Origin: Pseudomonadota bacterium
Lineage (GTDB): Bacteria > Pseudomonadota > Gammaproteobacteria > Burkholderiales > JABEVD01
NCBI GenBank assembly: GCA_021811205.1
Contig: JAJZPK010000039.1
Span: 1 to 15,193 of the forward strand
Length of the DNA stretch: 15,193 bases
Reading direction: 5' to 3'
Position 1 is the stretch's first letter. Each line of letters opens with the position of its first letter. Below, piece by piece: positions 7,728 to 14,779 of the stretch. Both the position numbers and the translations under genes were made by a program. The notes under the pieces are model-generated. The model saw only the letters and a program-made list of their open reading frames with translations. It ran no database searches and was not told where the DNA came from.

Positions 7728-9023
7728 ATGTTGCGTATTTCAAAGAGTACAGCCTGGGTATATTTCCTGGCGAGCCTTCTGCCGCTGAATGCCCTTGCAT
7801 CGCCGACACTGGATCTGGATCAGGCGGTTTCAGCCGCATTGCAGGGGAATCCCGGCCTTGCCGAGATTGATGCCAGAGCGAAAGCACTGGCACAGGTGCC
7901 GGATCAGGTGGGCACGCTGCCCGATCCGACATTGTCATTCGGCGCATTGAGCCTCCCCACGGACACCTTCTCATTGACCCAGGAAGCCATGACGCAGATG
8001 CAGGTCGGGATAGGTCTGACCCTGCCTTTTCCCGGAAAACTCGGGCTGCGCAAGGAAGCCGCGGGATTCGAGGCCAAGGCAGCAAGCTACGATGTCACGA
8101 AAGCTCAGCAAGTTCTCGTCAGAAATGTTCGTTCGACCTGGTGGAATCTTTTCTATCTCGATCGTGCAATCGGCATCGTCAAGCAAAACCAGACCCTTTT
8201 TCGAGGATTCGTCAAGGTTGCGGAAAGGAAATATGAAACCGGGCAGGGAATGCAGTCGGATGTGCTGCTTGCGCAGGTCGAGCTTTCCAAGCTGCTCGAC
8301 ATAGAACTGAGCCTCGAAGCTTCCAGGCGATCCCAGAGCGCAAGACTCGGTGCATTGCTGGGAAGGAATTCCGCCTTGCCGATCAGATTGCCCGATCATG
8401 CGGAGGAATCGCTTCCTTCACTGCCTGAGGAAGCGGTTCTGTACAAAGTTGCCCTGCAAAACAATCCAGCGCTCGAATCTCTTCGCTCGTCGATCAAGGC
8501 AGCGGGCGCAAAAGTTGCGCTCGCGGAGAAAGACTACTATCCGGATTTCAAAATCGGCGCAGCTTACGGGTCACGCCAGGGTTTCAACGCGAATGGGATC
8601 CCCAGAGCGGACCTGGCCAGTTTCACGGTTTCAATGAATCTGCCGATATTCACGGATACGAAGCAAGACCGTGCGCTCGATCAGCGCAAGGCTGAAGAGA
8701 TGAAGTCCAAATTTGCGTTTCAGGACGGCGTGGTGCAAGTGGACGAAGAGATCGACTCGGCGCTTGCCAATCTGAAGGCAAGCCAGGAGAAAACCAGCCT
8801 GTACAAGTCCGGAATCATTCCCCAGGCAAGCCAGACGGTGGCTTCCATGCTTTCATCCTATCAGGTGGACAAGACGGACTTCCTGAATCTCGTCCGGGCA
8901 CAGGTAACGCTCTACAACTACGAAAACGAATACTGGAAGGCGTTGAGTTCGGGCTGGCAGGCATGGGCAATCCTGCAATCTGAAATCGGCGCGCCGGTCA
9001 AAAAGGACTTGAATCATGAATAA
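7728..9023 (+). CDS. cusC: Outer-membrane efflux channel of the TolC family (CusC/CzcC-like)
   Basis: This is the exit duct of the tripartite metal pump, spanning the outer membrane and periplasm. The 431 residues start with a signal peptide (MLRISKSTAWVYFLASLLPL, cleavage near ALA-SPT). There is no lipobox Cys, unlike E. coli CusC, which is a lipoprotein. Two outer-membrane efflux repeats are visible: LDLDQAVSAALQGNPGLAEIDARA at the N side and a second around VALQNNPALESLRSSIKAAGAKVALAEKDYYPDFKIGAAYGSR. GGGGA at 7715-7719 is the ribosome-binding site. It overlaps the adaptor gene by eight bases. The substrate call follows from the downstream genes. Confidence 0.88.
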   Translation: MLRISKSTAWVYFLASLLPLNALASPTLDLDQAVSAALQGNPGLAEIDARAKALAQVPDQVGTLPDPTLSFGALSLPTDTFSLTQEAMTQMQVGIGLTLPFPGKLGLRKEAAGFEAKAASYDVTKAQQVLVRNVRSTWWNLFYLDRAIGIVKQNQTLFRGFVKVAERKYETGQGMQSDVLLAQVELSKLLDIELSLEASRRSQSARLGALLGRNSALPIRLPDHAEESLPSLPEEAVLYKVALQNNPALESLRSSIKAAGAKVALAEKDYYPDFKIGAAYGSRQGFNANGIPRADLASFTVSMNLPIFTDTKQDRALDQRKAEEMKSKFAFQDGVVQVDEEIDSALANLKASQEKTSLYKSGIIPQASQTVASMLSSYQVDKTDFLNLVRAQVTLYNYENEYWKALSSGWQAWAILQSEIGAPVKKDLNHE

Positions 9024-10293
9024 GCTCGCAATCGCAATTCTGGCCCTGGCAATTGGCGCAGGCATCGGCTATTTCGCTTCTCATATGAAACCGAAACAGG
9101 TGAATCAGCCTGCTGCGATGGCAAGGAAGCCGCTCTATTACCGCAGCCCGATGAATCCCGAAATCACTTCTCCCGTCCCTGCCAAGGACAACATGGGCAT
9201 GGATTACGTTCCTGTCTATGCAGATGGCAACAAGGGAGAGGCGTCACCCGGAGAAGTCAGGATCGACCCGACCGTCGTCCAGGACATCGGGGTCAGTACG
9301 GAAAAAGCGAGGCATGAAACGCTGACACGGGATATTCGCACTGTGGGCCGCGTCACCTACGACGAGGACAGGCTGGTCAGGCTTCATCCCAAATATTCGG
9401 GCTGGGTAGACAAGGTCTATGCCGGCAAGACCGGCCAGCAGGTCAACAGGGGCGATGCATTGCTTGCCATCTATTCTCCCCAGCTGGTTTCATCCCAGCA
9501 GGAATATCTCCTCGCCCTCGACAATGCATCAGACCTGCATGCGAGCCCATTTGCCGACGTGAAGAAGAGTGCCGCAAGTCTCCTGGAATCGTCCAGAAAT
9601 CGCCTCAGTCTCTTCGACATGCCTGAATGGCAAATCGACAAGCTTCAACGGGGCGGGAAGGTCATGAAGGATGTGATCCTCGATTCGCCAATTTCCGGCA
9701 TCGTCACTGCCATAGGCGCACGCGAAGGAGACAAGATCGGGCCGGAGACCGAACTCTATGCGATCGCCGATCTTTCCAGGATATGGGTGCTTGCCGATCT
9801 TTACGAAAACGACATGCCCTGGGTAGCAAAAGGGGATGCAGTCAGCATCGAGCTTGCCGACATCCCCGGACGCAAGTTCGAAGGCAGGGTCGACTACATC
9901 TATCCCTATCTCGATGCGAAAGCGCGGACGATCAAGGTGAGAGTCGAATTGGACAACCCGCAGCTTTTGCTCAAGCCCGACATGTATGCGAATGCAGACA
10001 TCCATTCCGACAAACAGGTCGACGCCGTGACGATTCCGAGTAACGCCGTGATGAGAACAGGCACCAGAAATCTCGTATTCATCCAGAAATCGCGGGGCAG
10101 ATTCGAGCTGAAAGAAGTCGAACTTGGCATCTCATCGAACGGAAGAATCCAGATACTGAAGGGGGTGAAGGAAGGCGATGATGTCGTGACATCCGCCCAA
10201 TTCCTCATTGACTCGGAGTCCAAAATCAGGGAGGCTGCCGCCCGGATGGCAACTGGCAAGCATGACACCATGAACATGGGGACGGCGAAATGA
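9016..10293 (+). CDS. cusB: Membrane fusion protein of a Cu(I)/Ag(I) efflux system
   Basis: This periplasmic adaptor joins pump and channel and passes metal to the pump. It has 425 residues. The N terminus is a hydrophobic anchor or signal segment (residues 3-21). A heavy-metal-binding segment follows, YRSPMNPEITSP to NMGMDYVPVYAD, with Met46, Met60 and Met62. These match in spacing the three metal-binding methionines near the N terminus of E. coli CusB. The barrel-sandwich and beta-barrel part covers about residues 110-330, including a lipoyl-like half (HPKYSGWVDKVY ... VNRGDALLAIYSPQL) and VILDSPISGIVTAIGAREGD. The C terminus has a short His/Met tail (KHDTMNMG). No fused CusF-like domain is present. 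AAGGA at 9003-9007 is the ribosome-binding site, and the gene overlaps cusA by four bases. Confidence 0.92.
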   Translation: MNKLAIAILALAIGAGIGYFASHMKPKQVNQPAAMARKPLYYRSPMNPEITSPVPAKDNMGMDYVPVYADGNKGEASPGEVRIDPTVVQDIGVSTEKARHETLTRDIRTVGRVTYDEDRLVRLHPKYSGWVDKVYAGKTGQQVNRGDALLAIYSPQLVSSQQEYLLALDNASDLHASPFADVKKSAASLLESSRNRLSLFDMPEWQIDKLQRGGKVMKDVILDSPISGIVTAIGAREGDKIGPETELYAIADLSRIWVLADLYENDMPWVAKGDAVSIELADIPGRKFEGRVDYIYPYLDAKARTIKVRVELDNPQLLLKPDMYANADIHSDKQVDAVTIPSNAVMRTGTRNLVFIQKSRGRFELKEVELGISSNGRIQILKGVKEGDDVVTSAQFLIDSESKIREAAARMATGKHDTMNMGTAK

Positions 10294-13200
10294 TCCGTAA
10301 ACTCATCGACATTTCGATCAAGAACCGGCTGCTCGTCCTGATCGGGGTGATTCTCATTGGATTCGCGGGTTTCCAGGCCATGAAAACCATTCCGCTCGAT
10401 GCGATCCCCGACCTTTCCGACGTGCAGGTGATTGTTTTCACCAATTTCCCTGGCCAGTCGCCTCAAGTGGTCGAAGACCAGGTGACCTATCCGCTCACCA
10501 CGGCCATGCTATCCGTGCCCAACAGCACAGTGGTCAGGGGCTATTCATTTTTCGGTTTCTCCATGGTGTACGTAATCTTCAAGGACGGGACCGATCCTTA
10601 CTGGGCGAGAAGCAGGGTGCTGGAATCCCTGAATTATGTATCGGATAGGCTGCCTCCTGGCGTTTCTCCGAAGCTCGGTCCGGATGCGACTGGCGTCGGC
10701 TGGATTTACGAATACGCGCTCGTCGACAAGACAGGAAAGCATGATCTGTCGCAGCTCAGGTCCATCCAGGATTGGTACCTGCGCTATCCGCTCCAGGCGG
10801 TCGACGGCATCTCCGAAGTCGCGTCGATAGGCGGCTACGTGAAGCAATACCAGGTCGAAGTGAAACCCGATGCGCTTCTTGCTTTCGGGATCCCGATCGA
10901 AAAAGTGAAGCGTGCCATTCAGCGCAGCAACAACGACGTGGGCGGCAGGATAGTCGAAATGGGCGAGGCCGAATTCATGGTGAGGGGGCTCGGCTATATC
11001 AGGAGCCTGAAGGACCTCGAGTCCATACCTGTCGGAACCGACTCCAACGGTACGCCCATTCTGCTCGGACAGATCGCCAACATTCATCTCGGTCCCGAAT
11101 TGAGGCGCGGTGTAGCAGAACTCGACGGGAAGGGGGAAGTCGCAGGCGGCGTGGTCATCATGCGCTACGGTGCCAATGCACTGGCCACAATCGAACGGGT
11201 GAGACGGAAACTCGCAGAGCTGAAGAAGGGGCTGCCGGAAGGCGTGGAGATCATTCCTGTTTATGATCGGGGAAACCTGATCGAACGAGCGGTATCGAAT
11301 CTCGAGGAAAAGCTGCTTGAAGAATCGATCGTTGTTGCCCTGGTCTGTCTGATTTTTCTCATGCATGCCAGAAGTTCGCTGGTCGCCATAATCAGCCTTC
11401 CGGTCGGGATACTGCTCGCTTTCATCATCATGAAATGGCAGGGCTTGTCGGCCAACATCATGTCGCTCGGGGGAATCGCCATTGCCATAGGGGCGATGAT
11501 CGACGGCGCGATCGTCATGATCGAAAACACCCACAAGCATCTCGAGCATCTCGAAAATCCCGGCATGAAGCAAAGATGGCTGGCGATTGCTTCGGCCTCG
11601 CAAGAAGTCGGGCCGGCACTCTTCTTTTCGCTTCTGATCATCATGGTGTCCTTCCTGCCTGTCTTCACGCTGCAGGGGCAGGAAGGGAGGCTCTTCTCAC
11701 CCCTGGCGTTTACCAAGACCTATGCGATGGCAGCTGCCGCCTTTCTGGCCGTCACGTTCGTTCCGGTGCTGATGGGATTTCTGATCAGGGGAAAAATCCC
11801 GAACGAGCATGACAATCGGCTCAACGTCTGGTTGAAGAAGCTGCATTATCCTCTTCTGGAAGCGGCCATCCGACACAAAAAGGTGACGGTTTTCGGGGCA
11901 TTGCTTCTGGTCGCGGCAACAATTTATCCGGTGATGCACACAGGTTCCGAATTCATGCCGCCGCTCGACGAAGGCGATATCCTTTACATGCCATCGACAG
12001 ACCCGGGAATTTCCATAGGTGCCGCAAAAGAGCTGCTTCAGCAGACGGACAGGATTCTCAAAACCTTTCCCGAGGTCGAAAGCGTGTTCGGAAAGGCAGG
12101 CAGGGCGGATACGGCAACCGATCCCGCGCCGCTTTCCATGTTCGAGACGATCGTCCGTCTGAAGCCGCGATCGCAGTGGCCCGATCCGAAAAAGGCAACC
12201 AAGGAACTGATGCGCGAGATGGATGGGGCAATCCATTTTCCGGGGCTTGCCAATGCCTGGACCTACCCCATCAAGACCAGGATAGACATGCTCTCGACGG
12301 GCATCAAGACGCCGATAGGAATCAAGGTTTCCGGGCCCGACATCCATGTCCTCGAGAAGGTTGCGGGTGAAATCGCCTCTTCGCTGACAAGCATGCCTGA
12401 TACGCTTTCGGCTTTTTCCGACAAGACCGCCGGAGGCTATTACCTCGACTATGACATCGACAGGGAAGCCGCTTCACGCTATGGGCTGACCGTAGGAGAT
12501 GTCGAAGACGTGCTGCAGATGGCTGTAGGCGGGATGAATATCACACAGACTGTAGAGGGTCTGGAGCGCTATCCCGTGAACCTGCGCTATCCGAGGGAAT
12601 TGCGTGACAGCATCGATTCGCTCGGTCGCATCATGATCCCCACGCCGGGAGGGGCGCAGATTCCGGTTTCCCTGGTGGCGAATCTCAGGCTTCGCCGCGG
12701 CCCGCCTTCCATCAAGACGGAAGATGCCGTGCCGAACGCCTGGATTTACGTGGATATCAAGACGGCCGACATCGGCGGCTATGTCGCCAGAGCAAAAAAT
12801 CGTGTGGCTAAATCCGTCAAGCTGCCGCCCGGATACACTATTTCCTGGTCCGGTCAGTTCGAATACATGCAGCGTGCTGCAGAAAGACTGAAGATGGTGG
12901 TGCCGCTCACGCTGCTCGCCATTTTCCTGCTGCTCTACTTCAATTTCAGGAATTTCACCGAGCCGCTTGTCGTCATGCTGTCGATTCCCTTTGCGCTTGC
13001 CGGAGGATTCTGGCTCGTCTGGCTTCTTAACTACAATCTCTCGGTTGCGGTTGCAGTGGGATTCATCGCGCTTGCCGGCGTCTCTTCCGAAATCGGGGTG
13101 CTTGTTCTGACCTTCATAGACCAGATCGTCGAAAAAAGTCAGCAGGAAAACCCGAGCGGGCTGAGTCCGGCGGAGATTGCCGGAGCGGTTCTTCACGGCA

Positions 13201-13445
13201 CGACATTGCGCGTCCGGCCCATCGCGATGACTGCGGTTGCCGTGATCGCAGGGCTTCTTCCCATCATGTGGGGTGGCGGTACCGGCTCGGATGTGATGCG
13301 GCGCATCGCGGCGCCGATGATAGGCGGCATGGTAACGAGTACCCTGCTTTCCCTGCTGGTCCTGCCCGTGGTGTATGGCTGGATACTGATCATCCGGGAA
13401 AAGCGGAAAACCATGATCGAAACAGGAGATAATCATGCAAGATAA
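10290..13445 (+). CDS. cusA: Heavy-metal RND pump, Cu(I)/Ag(I) type
   Basis: This inner-membrane proton-driven pump exports Cu(I)/Ag(I) from periplasm or cytoplasm. Its 1051 residues match the family, with twelve expected membrane helices and two large periplasmic loops. The three methionines of the CusA metal site are all present: Met567 (EGDILYMPST), Met617 (APLSMFET) and Met667 (RIDMLSTGIK), corresponding to Met573, Met623 and Met672 of E. coli CusA. Asp405 in GAMIDGAIVMIEN is the transmembrane proton-relay acid. Motifs DVQVIVFTNFPGQSPQVVE and GPDATGVGWIYEYALVD are typical of CusA. Together these argue for monovalent copper/silver rather than Zn/Co/Cd. It overlaps the following YHS open frame by eleven bases. 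Confidence 0.95.
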   Translation: MIRKLIDISIKNRLLVLIGVILIGFAGFQAMKTIPLDAIPDLSDVQVIVFTNFPGQSPQVVEDQVTYPLTTAMLSVPNSTVVRGYSFFGFSMVYVIFKDGTDPYWARSRVLESLNYVSDRLPPGVSPKLGPDATGVGWIYEYALVDKTGKHDLSQLRSIQDWYLRYPLQAVDGISEVASIGGYVKQYQVEVKPDALLAFGIPIEKVKRAIQRSNNDVGGRIVEMGEAEFMVRGLGYIRSLKDLESIPVGTDSNGTPILLGQIANIHLGPELRRGVAELDGKGEVAGGVVIMRYGANALATIERVRRKLAELKKGLPEGVEIIPVYDRGNLIERAVSNLEEKLLEESIVVALVCLIFLMHARSSLVAIISLPVGILLAFIIMKWQGLSANIMSLGGIAIAIGAMIDGAIVMIENTHKHLEHLENPGMKQRWLAIASASQEVGPALFFSLLIIMVSFLPVFTLQGQEGRLFSPLAFTKTYAMAAAAFLAVTFVPVLMGFLIRGKIPNEHDNRLNVWLKKLHYPLLEAAIRHKKVTVFGALLLVAATIYPVMHTGSEFMPPLDEGDILYMPSTDPGISIGAAKELLQQTDRILKTFPEVESVFGKAGRADTATDPAPLSMFETIVRLKPRSQWPDPKKATKELMREMDGAIHFPGLANAWTYPIKTRIDMLSTGIKTPIGIKVSGPDIHVLEKVAGEIASSLTSMPDTLSAFSDKTAGGYYLDYDIDREAASRYGLTVGDVEDVLQMAVGGMNITQTVEGLERYPVNLRYPRELRDSIDSLGRIMIPTPGGAQIPVSLVANLRLRRGPPSIKTEDAVPNAWIYVDIKTADIGGYVARAKNRVAKSVKLPPGYTISWSGQFEYMQRAAERLKMVVPLTLLAIFLLLYFNFRNFTEPLVVMLSIPFALAGGFWLVWLLNYNLSVAVAVGFIALAGVSSEIGVLVLTFIDQIVEKSQQENPSGLSPAEIAGAVLHGTTLRVRPIAMTAVAVIAGLLPIMWGGGTGSDVMRRIAAPMIGGMVTSTLLSLLVLPVVYGWILIIREKRKTMIETGDNHAR

Positions 13446-13596
13446 GGATCCCGTATGCGGCATGACGATGAAACCCGAATCGCCGCACCATTACGAATAC
13501 CACGGCACCGAATACCGTTTCTGCAGCGCCCATAACGATTTGGTGATATCCCTGCCCTTTGCCGAGAATCGATTTTTTGTAATATTTCGTGCATAA
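13435..13596 (+). CDS. Short YHS-domain protein, apparently 3'-truncated
   Basis: This 53-residue frame was found by direct translation. AGGAG (13424-13428) lies six bases before the ATG, inside the end of cusA. Residues 5-33 match the YHS metal-binding domain: DPVCGMTMKPES, then YEYHGTEYRFCSAH. In the family, FCSxxC is followed by a helix ending with F...P..Y. Here the next residue is Asn instead of Cys, and the remaining twenty residues show no YHS pattern. Cys8 and Cys30 remain; the third Cys is lost. The DNA also becomes AT-rich from about 13531. The likely cause is a deletion or recombination that removed the domain's end. Whether the product is made or works is unknown. Intact homologues often accompany copper efflux genes. 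Confidence 0.7.
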   Translation: MQDKDPVCGMTMKPESPHHYEYHGTEYRFCSAHNDLVISLPFAENRFFVIFRA

Positions 13597-13637
13597 AATT
13601 TGCGAACTTCATCATTAAATCCGAACTCCAACACTTG

Positions 13638-13660
13638 AGCCCGCTTCGAGCGGGCTTCCT
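13638..13660 (+). terminator. Candidate terminator of the metal efflux operon
   Basis: A perfect 8-bp GC-rich stem, AGCCCGCT (13638-13645) with AGCGGGCT (13649-13656), has a 3-base loop. It is followed by an interrupted T tract (TCCTTTATT). It lies between the YHS frame and the next gene. Confidence 0.7.
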
Positions 13661-13683
13661 TTATTCGATATAAGGAGTAGGCC

Positions 13684-13881
13684 ATGGAGATGGAACTGGA
13701 ATTGCCGCCTTCGGAACATGAGCTGTTTTATGAAAGAAAAAGAAGAGTCGTTGTGACCTCACAAGAGCCGCCCGAAAGCATGGGGTTCATGAGGCTATGC
13801 ATTGACGCTCATCCGAATGCCCAGCATCTCGTTTCCGAAAAAATGGGTACGGTTGTATACATCAAATTGATTGACGACTAG
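13684..13881 (+). CDS. Small protein of unknown function (65 residues)
   Basis: The family is not recognised. AAGGAG (13672-13677) lies six bases before the ATG at 13684, which supports translation; a second ATG at 13690 is possible. The product is acidic at the N terminus (MEMELELPPSEHELFYE), then has a basic stretch (RKRRVVV), and ends in an alternating hydrophobic strand (GTVVYIKLIDD). There is no signal peptide and no membrane segment. The gene sits between two hairpin terminators, so it is probably its own transcription unit, although no clear promoter was found. It is likely a soluble cytoplasmic protein; no function is proposed. Confidence 0.6.
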   Translation: MEMELELPPSEHELFYERKRRVVVTSQEPPESMGFMRLCIDAHPNAQHLVSEKMGTVVYIKLIDD

Positions 13882-13959
13882 GCTCGATACTGCACGACAA
13901 CGCAGAAAGCCTGTTCGCCGAAATGCAGAACCGCCGTTCAGGCTCAATGCAAACAGCAG

Positions 13960-13980
13960 GCCCGGGAAACCGGGCTTTTT
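13960..13980 (+). terminator. Intrinsic terminator after the 65-residue gene
   Basis: The stem GCCCGG (13960-13965) and CCGGGC (13970-13975) closes a GAAA tetraloop and is followed directly by five T residues. It lies 78 bases after the stop codon. Confidence 0.8.
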
Positions 13981-14027
13981 GCTTCCGTCTGGATTTTTGT
14001 TCGTGTTTGTGCTAAAAGTCTGATCAC

Positions 14028-14034
14028 AAGGAGG
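14028..14034 (+). promoter_or_regulatory. Strong ribosome-binding site that fixes a TTG start
   Basis: AAGGAGG is a full match to the anti-Shine-Dalgarno core and lies five bases before the TTG at 14040. No ATG lies close enough downstream to use it, so the TTG is the probable start of the FliD-like gene. Confidence 0.75.
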
Positions 14035-14039
14035 AAATC

Positions 14040-14597
14040 TTGAGCATTTCTGGCGTGGGATTGTATTCTCAGCACAACATGGACGAAGCGATCGCTTCTC
14101 CGTCTGCCCAGCAGGCGAAGGCGGCCTTGCCTGCCGGCACGGTCGACCAGCAGTCGAACGACGCTTTCGCCAAGGCGAGCTACCAGCAGACCATTTCCGC
14201 TTATGGCCAGGCACAGAATGCCATGGCCTATCTGAGATCCACGGTCCAGGGCATGGGCAAGTCGGTTGAGACGGGTACGGGCGGCCCGGGCGGGCAGCAG
14301 AAGAATGCGAAAAGCGATCTGGGCAGCGCGGTTCGGGCCGTGCAATCTTTCGTCAATGCCTACAATGCGAATGGGCCTGCAGGCGCGCAAAATGCCCAGG
14401 CGCTCCTCGGCATAGGCATCAAGACCGCTGCCAACGGTACGCTTTCTCTCGATGCGCAGACCTTCAGGAAGGCACTGTCTTCCAATCCGCAAAACACGGT
14501 CAAGGTTTTTTCTTCCCTGGTCGAATCCCTGCAGGCGCCGACGGCCTCGAACGGACAGCCCGCTTCCCAGTACAGTGTGGTGTCGAGCCTGGGTTGA
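14040..14597 (+). CDS. Orphan protein resembling the C-terminal end of flagellar cap protein FliD
   Basis: This protein of 185 residues begins at TTG behind a strong ribosome-binding site. Its function is unknown. The N terminus (MSISGVGLYS) recalls the opening of FliD and other axial flagellar proteins. The middle is Gln/Ala-rich and probably helical (SYQQTISAYGQAQNAMAYL). The last third matches the FliD C-terminal pattern: SFVNAYNA, then IGIKTAANGTLSLD, then FRKALSSNPQNTVKVFSSLVESL. FliD itself is about 450 residues or more, so the central domains are absent. No other flagellar gene is in the window and no FliA-type promoter was found. It has no signal peptide, so export would need a flagellar-type system. 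It could be a small cap-related protein or a derived unrelated function. Confidence 0.65.
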   Translation: MSISGVGLYSQHNMDEAIASPSAQQAKAALPAGTVDQQSNDAFAKASYQQTISAYGQAQNAMAYLRSTVQGMGKSVETGTGGPGGQQKNAKSDLGSAVRAVQSFVNAYNANGPAGAQNAQALLGIGIKTAANGTLSLDAQTFRKALSSNPQNTVKVFSSLVESLQAPTASNGQPASQYSVVSSLG

Positions 14598-14619
14598 CAT
14601 TTCCGAAAAAGCGTATAAG
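14594..14619 (+). promoter_or_regulatory. Possible promoter for the leuA leader region
   Basis: A consensus TTGACA (14594-14599) overlaps the stop of the FliD-like gene. TATAAG (14614-14619) follows at a spacing of only 14 bp, which is short; TAAGCT (14616-14621) at 16 bp is a weaker alternative. If TATAAG is used, transcription would begin almost at the leader ATG (14629). Confidence 0.35.
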
Positions 14620-14628
14620 CTTGTTTCC

Positions 14629-14703
14629 ATGATCCAATTCGCCGCAGCCTATCTTCTCTCCGTTTCCCTGCTTCTGGCCGGGCTGCTGCGCCTCGCGCGC
14701 TAA
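14629..14703 (+). CDS. leuL: Candidate leucine-rich leader peptide upstream of leuA
   Basis: This 24-residue frame was found by direct translation. Leucines occupy positions 9, 10, 14, 15, 16, 19, 20 and 22, one third of the peptide, in runs of two and three. It ends 76 bases before the leuA start. That is the composition and position of a leader peptide whose translation senses charged tRNA-Leu. Against this, no ribosome-binding site precedes the ATG, the Leu codons are common ones (CTG, CTT, CTC), and no clear terminator hairpin precedes the T7 run at 14727-14733. A small membrane peptide or chance are alternatives. Confidence 0.4.
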   Translation: MIQFAAAYLLSVSLLLAGLLRLAR

Positions 14704-14746
14704 ATACCTCACTTCCCTTCATTCGGTTTTTTTCGTCGGCTCAATG

Positions 14747-14773
14747 CCGGAGATCCCCCATTTGATTCCGGGG
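14747..14773 (+). other. Inverted repeat that could hide the leuA ribosome-binding site
   Basis: CCGGA (14747-14751) pairs with TCCGG (14767-14771). As an alternative, CCCC (14756-14759) pairs with GGGG (14770-14773). The G run is the only ribosome-binding site candidate, six bases before the leuA ATG, so either fold would cover it. The stems are short. Confidence 0.3.
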
Positions 14774-14779
14774 TGTAGC

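Noticed and set aside
10545..11603. A 352-residue minus-strand frame inside cusA
   Set aside because: It is fully antisense to a conserved pump gene and shows no domain signal.
13491..13685. A 64-residue minus-strand frame across the AT-rich patch after cusA
   Set aside because: It runs through the terminator hairpin and into the antisense of the YHS domain, and I recognise no family; it is not a convincing fragment of a mobile element.
13944..14630. A 228-residue Arg/Leu-rich open frame on the minus strand
   Set aside because: It is antisense to the FliD-like gene, which has a strong ribosome-binding site, and its composition is that of a GC-driven shadow frame.
14727..14733. T7 run as part of an attenuator terminator for leuA
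   Set aside because: No GC-rich stem could be found directly before the T run, so it was not called a terminator.
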